From Alphaproteobacteria bacterium (lineage in GTDB: Bacteria > Pseudomonadota > Alphaproteobacteria > Bin95), in contig JAJECF010000018.1 of the NCBI GenBank assembly GCA_022822125.1, positions 1-19,688 of the forward strand: a stretch of 19,688 nt of DNA, given 5' to 3'. Below are positions 15,246 through 19,688 of this stretch, in pieces. A program made the position numbers and the translations under genes. A model generated the notes under the pieces. The model did no database searches. It worked only from the letters and a program-made list of their open reading frames with translations, and was not told where the DNA came from. Position 1 is the first letter of the stretch; each line of letters starts with the position of its first letter.

Positions 15246-15647
15246 CTATGACGGCCGGGGCCGCCCCAGGCCTGTGGGCGGACCCTTCAATTCGACCGTG
15301 TTGCCGTCCGGGTCGCGGATATAGATGGACGGGCCGGCGCCTTCCGCGCCATAGCGCGGCAGCGCCGCTTCCGTCTCGATGCCGCGCTCCGCCAGCCAGG
15401 CGCGCAGGCCCGCCTCGTCGAAGGGTGTAATGCGGAGCGCGAAATGGTCCATATTGGCCCCTTCCGGCTCCGGATCGCCCGGCACGAGGTCGATCAGGCT
15501 CGCGCCGGCGCGCAATTGCACCAGCCCGATCTCCTCCAGACGCCGCTCCTCCCGGCAGCCGAGCACGCCGGTATAGAAAGCCAGCGCCCGGTCCATGTCG
15601 CGGACCCGGAGCACGACATGGTCCAGATGCCGGATGCGGAAACTCAC
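15246..15647 (-). CDS. VOC (glyoxalase/bleomycin-resistance fold) family protein
   Basis: A 133-residue small metalloprotein-like domain. I start at GTG 15647 (VSFRIRHLDHVVLRV) because GGAGGG lies 7 nt upstream and the domain begins there. The longer ATG-started frame adds a basic, non-conserved tail crossing into the divergent regulator gene. Two beta-alpha-beta-beta-beta modules are visible: HLDHVVLRVRDMDRALAFYT at 7-26 and MDHFALRI at 67-73. Putative metal ligands are His10 (or His7), Asp53, His68 and Glu119 in DPDGNTVEL. Members act as lyases, dioxygenases or resistance proteins; I cannot say which. It is divergent from a TetR-type regulator 61 bp away, which may control it. Confidence 0.88.
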   Translation of the reverse strand: MSFRIRHLDHVVLRVRDMDRALAFYTGVLGCREERRLEEIGLVQLRAGASLIDLVPGDPEPEGANMDHFALRITPFDEAGLRAWLAERGIETEAALPRYGAEGAGPSIYIRDPDGNTVELKGPPTGLGRPRPS

Positions 15648-15675
15648 GGCTTCGCCCTCCCCTCGGTCGCGGTTG

Positions 15676-15692
15676 CGCCCCATATTGGAGCG
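15676..15692. promoter_or_regulatory. Candidate TetR-type operator between VOC and regulator genes
   Basis: CGCCCCATATTGGAGCG is an imperfect 17-bp palindrome (6 of 8 pairs match around the centre) in the 61-bp divergent gap. It surrounds the only AT-rich patch there, which contains possible -10 hexamers for both directions. Size, position and symmetry suit a TetR dimer that represses itself and the VOC gene. This is inference from layout. Confidence 0.35.
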
Positions 15693-15708
15693 TGGAGGAG
15701 GAGATGTC

Positions 15709-16263
15709 ATGGACGCCGATACCATTCTCGACGCAGCGCTTGCGGTCGCCGCCGAACGCGGCTGGCGCCACGCGACGCTTTCCGACATTGCGGCCCAGGC
15801 GGGAGGCGGCCTGGCGGACGTCTATCGCCATTTCCCGTCGAAAGGCGCGATCGCCAGAGCGGCGGTCGCGCGCATCGATTCGGCGGTGTTGTCGGAGATC
15901 AGCGCCGATGAAGGCGACAGCTTCCGCGACCGGCTTTTCGACCTGTTGATGCGCCGTTACGACGCGCTCAAGCCGCATCGCGCGACCATCAAGGCGTTCT
16001 GGCGGGACCTGCGGCGCGACCCGCTTGCCGCAGCCCCGCTGGCGCCCGCGCTGGCCCGGTCGATGTCCTGGATGCTGGAGGCCGCCGGCGCGCCGGCGCG
16101 CACGCCTTTCGACCTGTTGCGGGTGAAGCTCCTCGCCGGCATCCACCTTTCCGTGATGCGGGTCTGGCTGCGGGACGACAGCGAGGATCTCGGCCGCACC
16201 ATGGCGAGCCTCGACAAGACGCTGAAGCGGTGGGCGCCCCTGCTGGAGGGACGGCGCTGCTGA
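15709..16263 (+). CDS. TetR-family transcriptional regulator
   Basis: A 184-residue regulator. The start at 15709 follows GGAGGAGGAG. The DNA-binding helix-turn-helix is at about 8-50: ILDAALAVAAERGW, then TLSDIAAQAGGGLADVYRHF and the usual PSKGAIARA. The C-terminal ligand/dimer region (about 55-184) is helical and not diagnostic. It is divergent from the VOC gene and lies 118 bp upstream of the phasin gene on the same strand, with a strong promoter in between, so the phasin is not simply its operon partner. Targets could be itself, the VOC gene or the phasin; the candidate operator upstream favours the first two. The effector is unknown. Confidence 0.9.
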   Translation: MDADTILDAALAVAAERGWRHATLSDIAAQAGGGLADVYRHFPSKGAIARAAVARIDSAVLSEISADEGDSFRDRLFDLLMRRYDALKPHRATIKAFWRDLRRDPLAAAPLAPALARSMSWMLEAAGAPARTPFDLLRVKLLAGIHLSVMRVWLRDDSEDLGRTMASLDKTLKRWAPLLEGRRC

Positions 16264-16292
16264 AAAAATTTTTGCAGCGCACAAAAAACCTC

Positions 16293-16321
16293 TTGACGCT
16301 GCATTGCAGCATAACGATATT
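16293..16321 (+). promoter_or_regulatory. Phasin promoter with PhaR-like operator in the spacer
   Basis: TTGACG (16293-16298), a 17-bp spacer and GATATT (16316-16321) form the best promoter in the window. The spacer holds the perfect inverted repeat GCTGC-ATT-GCAGC (16298-16310), which fits the CTGC-N3-GCAG pattern described for PhaR operators at phasin genes of Rhodobacter-type bacteria. TTGCAGC also occurs at 16272-16278, 32 bp (three helical turns) upstream of its copy in the dyad. An A/T-rich tract (16263-16273) lies before it and could act as an UP-like element. PhaR binding here would block polymerase until polyester granules titrate PhaR away. Confidence 0.75.
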
Positions 16322-16381
16322 GCGTTGCGAGACGCCCGCCGCAGGCTTTTGCGGCCACCGGCTCCCGAGACTGGAACGGAG

Positions 16382-16849
16382 ATGACGAAACCGATGTACA
16401 AGATGCCTTTCGCCGACTTCGACCCGGCCCGCTTCATGGCCGATTTCAAGATCCCGGCCTTCGACGCCGAGGGCGCGATGGCGCTGCACCGCAAGAATGT
16501 CGAGGCCATGACCGCCGCCGGCCAGACGGCGTTCGAAGGCGCGGGCGCCTTCATGCGCCGCCAGGGCGAACTGGCGCGCGAGGCGGTCGAAGCCTCCGCC
16601 GCCAACATGAACCTGTTCTTCGGCGATGCGAGCTTCGAGGACAAGGCGGAGCGCGGCGCGGCCTTCGCCAGGGGCGCCTGGGACTCGGCGGTCGCGGGAA
16701 CCGGGGAACTTGCGGACATGTCGGCCAAAACCGGCCGCGAGGTGTTCGGCCTGATCGACAAGCGCGTTCGCGAGGCCATGGACGAGACGGCCGCCATGGT
16801 CGTCCCGCCGGCAAAGCCCGCCGAGAAGGCCGCACCCGCAAAATCATAG
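16382..16849 (+). CDS. Phasin family protein (PHA granule-associated)
   Basis: A 155-residue amphipathic helical protein that coats polyhydroxyalkanoate granules. I place the start at ATG 16382, after GGAACGGAG; an ATG at 16394 (MYKMPF) is also possible. Sequence features fit the phasin_2 type: a short N-terminal segment ending in FKIPAFDAEGAMALHRKNVEAMTAA, long alanine-rich helices (about 30-140) with many Glu/Lys/Arg, and an Ala/Pro/Lys tail (PPAKPAEKAAPAKS). It has no signal peptide and no membrane segments. It is a single-gene unit with its own promoter and a strong terminator. PHA synthase and PhaR genes are not in the window, so granule formation is inferred from this gene and its operator. 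Confidence 0.9.
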   Translation: MTKPMYKMPFADFDPARFMADFKIPAFDAEGAMALHRKNVEAMTAAGQTAFEGAGAFMRRQGELAREAVEASAANMNLFFGDASFEDKAERGAAFARGAWDSAVAGTGELADMSAKTGREVFGLIDKRVREAMDETAAMVVPPAKPAEKAAPAKS

Positions 16850-16874
16850 GCGCGTAGTTCCTCCCCTTCGCGCC

Positions 16875-16906
16875 GGGCCGCTCCCGAAAGGGGGCGGCCC
16901 TTTTTT
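16875..16906 (+). terminator. Intrinsic terminator of the phasin gene
   Basis: An 11-bp stem (GGGCCGCTCCC with GGGGGCGGCCC, one G-T wobble) closes on a GAAA tetraloop and is followed directly by six T residues. It lies 26 bp after the phasin stop codon. This is a textbook Rho-independent terminator and isolates the phasin unit from the downstream pmbA gene. Confidence 0.92.
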
Positions 16907-16959
16907 GTTGCATTGCGATATGCCGCTTCCGCGCCGCACGGGACCGCGCCGGCGGCGAG

Positions 16960-16985
16960 ACGGGAACGGTCCCGTGGGCTATGTT
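16960..16985 (+). promoter_or_regulatory. Possible pmbA promoter with 16-bp inverted repeat
   Basis: ACGGGA-ACGG-TCCCGT (16960-16975) is a perfect 6-bp inverted repeat just ahead of TATGTT (16980-16985), a possible -10. Transcription from it would begin about 3 nt before the pmbA ATG, giving a nearly leaderless message, consistent with the lack of a ribosome site there. The -35 (GAGACG) is poor. Low confidence. Confidence 0.3.
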
Positions 16986-16994
16986 CGGGCCGCC

Positions 16995-18332
16995 ATGACA
17001 AACGATGTCCTGAACTTCCTGGGCGACCTTGTGCGCGAAGCCCGCGCCCGGGGCGCCGACGAGGCCGACGCCGTCGATATCGACAGCCGCTCGCTGGATG
17101 CGGCGGTACGGCTCGGCAAGATCGAGCACATGGAGCGCTCCGAGCTGCGCAAGACCGGGCTGCGCGTGCTGGTCGGGCGCCGCCAGGCGATCGTCGCCAC
17201 CGCCGACCGGCAGCCGGAAACGGCGTCCGCGCTGGTCGAGCGGGCGGTCGCCATGGCGCGGGCCGCGCCCGAAGACCCCCATGCCGGGCTGGCGGAGCCG
17301 GCGCTTCTGGCAGAGGATTGGCCGGAACTCGACCTCTATGACGACGCCCGCCCGGCTTCGGAAGACCTTGTCCGCAGCGCCCTGGAAGCGGAGGCGGCGG
17401 CGCTCGATGTCGCGGGCGTCGCCAATTCCGAGGGCGCCGGCGCCAGCCGCAGCGAGACCCATGTCGCGCTCGTCTCGAGCAACGGGTTCGCAGGCGGCTA
17501 CCGGAGGTCGGGATGCGGGCTGTCCGTGTCCGTCCTGGCGGGCGAGGGCACGGCGATGGAAAGCGGATATGACTGGTCCCGCGCCGTCCACGCTTCGGAC
17601 GTCGCGGAGCCGGCGGCGGTGGGCCGCAGCGCCGGCGAGCGCGCGGTGAAACGGCTCGGGCCCGTCAAGCCCGAGACGGCCGTGATGCCGGTGGTCTTCG
17701 AGCAGCACCTTGCCGGCGGGCTGGTCGGCGCGCTTGCCGGCGCCATCAACGGCGCCGCCGTCGCGCGCGGCACAAGCTTCCTCAAGGACGCCATGGGCGA
17801 GGCAGTGCTGAAGGACGGCATGAACCTGATCGACGATCCGGGCCGCGGGCGGGGACTCGGCTCGCGCCCGTTCGACGCCGAAGGCCTGCCATGCCGGCGC
17901 CGGGCGCTGGTCGAGGACGGGGTGCTCCGCTCATGGCTGCTGGACCTGCGCTCGGCCCGCCAGCTCGGCCTGCCGCCGACCGGCCACGCTTCCCGCGGCG
18001 CCGGGTCCGCGCCCGGTCCCGCTTCGTCCAATCTCTATCTCGAGCCGGGCCGCCGCTCGCCCGAGGACATGATCGGCGAGATCGAAAACGGCCTGTTCGT
18101 AACCGCGCTCATGGGGCACGGCGTCGATCTCGTCGCCGGGCGCTACAGCCAGGGCGCGGCGGGTTTCGCGATTCGGGGCGGCGAGATCGCCGAGCCGGTG
18201 AGCGAAATCACCATCGCCGGGGAGCTGCGCGACATGCTGCTCGGCCTCGACGCCGCCGATGACCTGGTGTTCCGCGGCACGGCGAACGCCCCCACCCTGC
18301 GGGTCGAGGCCATGACGGTCGGGGGGCGATGA
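16995..18332 (+). CDS. pmbA: TldD/PmbA family metallopeptidase-like protein (PmbA)
   Basis: A 445-residue cytoplasmic protein, the expected length for PmbA. I start at ATG 16995 (MTNDVLNFLGDLV) because the 30 residues encoded upstream are arginine-rich and run back through the phasin terminator. PmbA works with TldD as a heteromeric protease that trims small peptides; in enterobacteria the pair matures microcin B17 and helps degrade CcdA. Visible landmarks are the helical N-terminal domain with DIDSRSLDAAVRLGKIEHMERSE, the central VVFEQHLAGGLVGALAGAINGAAV, and the C-terminal NGLFVTALMGHGVDLVAGRYSQGAAGFAIRGGE split across about 360-400. The zinc-binding HExxxH motif of TldD is absent, as expected for PmbA. 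No tldD lies in the window. Likely a single-gene unit. Confidence 0.92.
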   Translation: MTNDVLNFLGDLVREARARGADEADAVDIDSRSLDAAVRLGKIEHMERSELRKTGLRVLVGRRQAIVATADRQPETASALVERAVAMARAAPEDPHAGLAEPALLAEDWPELDLYDDARPASEDLVRSALEAEAAALDVAGVANSEGAGASRSETHVALVSSNGFAGGYRRSGCGLSVSVLAGEGTAMESGYDWSRAVHASDVAEPAAVGRSAGERAVKRLGPVKPETAVMPVVFEQHLAGGLVGALAGAINGAAVARGTSFLKDAMGEAVLKDGMNLIDDPGRGRGLGSRPFDAEGLPCRRRALVEDGVLRSWLLDLRSARQLGLPPTGHASRGAGSAPGPASSNLYLEPGRRSPEDMIGEIENGLFVTALMGHGVDLVAGRYSQGAAGFAIRGGEIAEPVSEITIAGELRDMLLGLDAADDLVFRGTANAPTLRVEAMTVGGR

Positions 18333-18352
18333 GGACGGGGCGGGCCGGCCGA

Positions 18353-18775
18353 TCAGCTGTCCAGCCTGGGCGCCCAGGGGATGCGGCCGAATTCGATGCC
18401 TTCGTCTGTCAGCGCCCTGGATTCCTCGGGCGTCGTTTCGCCGTAGATCGCATGGCTTTCGGTCTCGCCGTAGTGGATGCGGCGCGCTTCCTCCGCAAAG
18501 CGGGGGCCGACATAGTCGCAGTTTTCCTCGACCTTGCGGCGCAGTTCCCGGAGCCCCCGCATCATGGCGGCCCGGCGCGCCGACGGCCCGTCGGCGGCGC
18601 TGTCCGTTCCCTTGGGCGCCACATTGGGCGTCATCAGGCTCTTGCGCGCCGAGCTGTCGCCGCAATGCGGGCACATCACCTTGCCCTCGGCGATCTGCGC
18701 GTCGCAGGCGGCGCTGTCGCGGAACCAGGCCTCGAACTCGTGCTCGTTCGCGCAGGTGAGCCGGTAAACGATCAT
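18353..18775 (-). CDS. DUF1178 family protein (putative zinc-ribbon)
   Basis: A 140-residue conserved protein of unknown function common in alpha- and betaproteobacteria. The N-terminus MIVYRLTCANEHEFEAWFRD, the pair CPHCGD (Cys35, Cys38) and Cys8 with a nearby His suggest a small metal-binding ribbon as in FmdB-like regulators. The middle is helical and basic (RRAAMMRGLRELRRKVEE, about 67-84). The C-terminal half holds the conserved VGPRFAEEARRIHYGE and IYGETTPEE segments. It ends 20 bp from the end of pmbA (convergent) and starts 17 bp from the methyltransferase start (divergent). No role can be assigned. Confidence 0.9.
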   Translation of the reverse strand: MIVYRLTCANEHEFEAWFRDSAACDAQIAEGKVMCPHCGDSSARKSLMTPNVAPKGTDSAADGPSARRAAMMRGLRELRRKVEENCDYVGPRFAEEARRIHYGETESHAIYGETTPEESRALTDEGIEFGRIPWAPRLDS

Positions 18776-18783
18776 GCCTCACA

Positions 18784-18789
18784 TATAGT
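18784..18789. promoter_or_regulatory. Shared AT-rich -10-like element in the 17-bp divergent gap
   Basis: The only AT-rich stretch between the two divergent genes is CACATATAGTG (18780s), which reads as a -10-like hexamer on both strands (TATAGT on +, TATATG on -). On the + strand the start would fall about at the methyltransferase ATG, implying a leaderless message. No good -35 is seen. Weak call. Confidence 0.3.
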
Positions 18790-18792
18790 GCC

Positions 18793-19329
18793 ATGACGGA
18801 ACCGACGCCAGTCTCGGCCTGGATCGCGCGCTTCGCCGATCTCGCGCCGCCCGCCGCGCCCGTGCTCGACCTGGCTGCCGGCGGAGGCCGGCATACGCGG
18901 TTCTTCGCCGCCCGCGGCCATCCGGTGCTCGCGGTGGACAGGGACATTTCCCGGCTGCCGGGCGGCCTTGCCTGGGACCTCGAGGACGGCAGCCCCTGGC
19001 CTTTCGCCGACCGGCGGTTCGGGGTGGTGGTGGTCGTCAACTACCTGCACCGCCCGACGCTTGCCGCCACGGTTTCGCTCGTCGCGCCGGGCGGCCTCCT
19101 GCTCTACGAAACATTCGCCCAGGGCCAGGAGGCCTTCGGGCGTCCCCGCAATCCGGACTTCCTTCTGCGGCCGGGCGAATTGCTCCAGGCGGTCGCCGGC
19201 CGCCTTGTCGTGCTGGCCTATGAGCATGGCCGGATGGAAGGCCCGAAGATGGTTCAGCGCATCGCGGCGATCGATCCCGGCCCCGCCGGTCGCCCGGAGG
19301 CGTCCTCCTCCATTTCGACATCCCGGTAA
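18793..19329 (+). CDS. Small class I SAM-dependent methyltransferase-like protein
   Basis: A 178-residue Rossmann-fold protein. Motif I VLDLAAGGGRHTRFF (24-38) and the acidic residue ending strand 2 (AVDRD, Asp49) form the AdoMet pocket. Motif IV region RRFGVVVVVNYLHRP (about 74-88) and APGGLLLYETFA (about 97-108) complete the core fold, though the protein is short and lacks an obvious substrate domain. It has no ribosome site and the ATG sits 17 bp from the divergent DUF1178 start, so it may be leaderless. Its last 76 bp overlap the end of rodA on the opposite strand, an unusual tail-to-tail coding overlap. The substrate is unknown. Confidence 0.85.
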   Translation: MTEPTPVSAWIARFADLAPPAAPVLDLAAGGGRHTRFFAARGHPVLAVDRDISRLPGGLAWDLEDGSPWPFADRRFGVVVVVNYLHRPTLAATVSLVAPGGLLLYETFAQGQEAFGRPRNPDFLLRPGELLQAVAGRLVVLAYEHGRMEGPKMVQRIAAIDPGPAGRPEASSSISTSR

Positions 19330-19688
19330 ACCTTGGCCGAGAGCACGAGGCCGAAGCCGATCTGGAGCGTCAGCATCGCCGTGCCGCCATAGGAAATGAA
19401 CGGCAGCGGCACGCCGACCACCGGGATCAGGCCGGCAACCATGGCGACATTGGCGAACACGAACAGGAAGAAGGCGAAGGTGACGCCGAAAGCGAGAAGC
19501 CGGGCGAAATCGTTCCGCGCCATGAAGCCGATGGCGAAGCCGTAGCCCATGACGGCAAGATAGAGCGCGAGGACGAAGAGGCCGCCGGCAAGGCCGAATT
19601 CCTCGGAAATGACGGCAAAAATGAAGTCCGTGTGACTTTCCGGCAGGAAGCCCAGATGGCTTTGCGTGCCTTCCAGGTAACCCTTTCC
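19254..19688 (-). CDS. rodA: Rod-shape-determining protein RodA, C-terminal 144 residues (5' part outside window)
   Basis: The frame enters from the right edge with GKGYLEGTQSHLGFLPESH, then TDFIFAVISEEFGLAGG, the highly conserved SEDS-family loop of RodA/FtsW. Transmembrane stretches follow (FVLALYLAVMGYGFAIGF and FGVTFAFFLFVFANVAMVAG), and then the signature PFISYGGTAML near the C-terminus. RodA is the peptidoglycan glycosyltransferase of the elongation machinery, acting with a class B PBP in the inner membrane. The short linker of TQSHLGFLPESHTDFIF type and the cytoplasmic tail ending in SIAAMR favour RodA over FtsW. The 3' end overlaps the methyltransferase gene by 76 bp on the other strand. 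The start is outside the window. Confidence 0.92.
   Translation of the reverse strand, partial: GKGYLEGTQSHLGFLPESHTDFIFAVISEEFGLAGGLFVLALYLAVMGYGFAIGFMARNDFARLLAFGVTFAFFLFVFANVAMVAGLIPVVGVPLPFISYGGTAMLTLQIGFGLVLSAKVYRDVEMEEDASGRPAGPGSIAAMR

Noticed and set aside
15220..15246. Bidirectional terminator between the PotD-like and VOC genes
   Set aside because: There is a 5-bp GGCCG/CGGCC dyad, but no T-run on either side, so I cannot support a terminator call.
15648..15788. N-terminal extension of the VOC protein from upstream ATG codons
   Set aside because: The extension is basic, non-conserved and overlaps the divergent TetR gene, while the GTG at 15647 has a good ribosome site and begins at the domain edge.
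13594..17001. 1135-codon open frame on the - strand crossing five genes
   Set aside because: It is antisense to PotC-, PotD-like, TetR and phasin genes and shares part of its frame with the VOC gene. Its translation is Arg/Pro/Ala-rich and matches no family outside the VOC part. It reflects high GC at third positions.

Overview
The window is about 19.7 kb of high-GC DNA, densely coded on both strands. It looks like the chromosome of an alphaproteobacterium: there is a phasin with a CTGC-N3-GCAG type promoter operator, a DUF1178 protein, a PmbA homologue, a RodA C-terminus, and strong third-position GC bias that throws up huge false antisense ORFs. I cannot name the genus.

Region 1 (1-3630) is accessory DNA. 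It holds the C-terminal beta-barrel of an autotransporter-type outer-membrane protein (+ strand, truncated by the window edge). Two tandem tyrosine recombinases on the - strand end tail to tail with it. Just beyond them is a 35-codon remnant of an M81/MlrC-family metallopeptidase gene. That gene starts normally as the last member of the neighbouring peptide-transport operon and is cut off after about 30 codons, next to a small inverted repeat. I read this as the right-hand end of an integrative element inserted into the mlrC-like gene; its left end lies outside the window.

Region 2 (3659-9119, - strand) is a complete family-5 peptide/nickel-type ABC transporter operon in the order SBP, permease B, permease C, ATPase D, ATPase F, then the broken mlrC-like gene. 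A perfect 12-bp hairpin sits between the SBP and the first permease gene, where differential mRNA stability or termination would raise SBP dosage.

Region 3 (9120-9409) is a divergent control region with an 18-bp perfect palindrome and a 9-bp stem-loop in the SBP leader.

Region 4 (9410-15219, + strand) is a polyamine-type uptake and catabolism operon: class III aminotransferase, PotA-like ATPase, PotB-like permease with a large extra periplasmic domain, PotC-like permease and PotD-like binding protein.

Region 5 (15246-19688) is core-like. A VOC-fold protein is divergent from a TetR regulator. A phasin gene follows with a very clear promoter/operator and intrinsic terminator. Then come PmbA, a DUF1178 protein divergent from a small methyltransferase, and the RodA C-terminus overlapping the methyltransferase end to end.

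The transporters and enzymes look ordinary for the group. The parts most worth a second look are the mlrC-like gene interrupted by the tandem-integrase element, the PhaR-like operator inside the phasin promoter, and the symmetric control elements in the divergent intergenic regions. I saw no tRNA, rRNA or CRISPR array.
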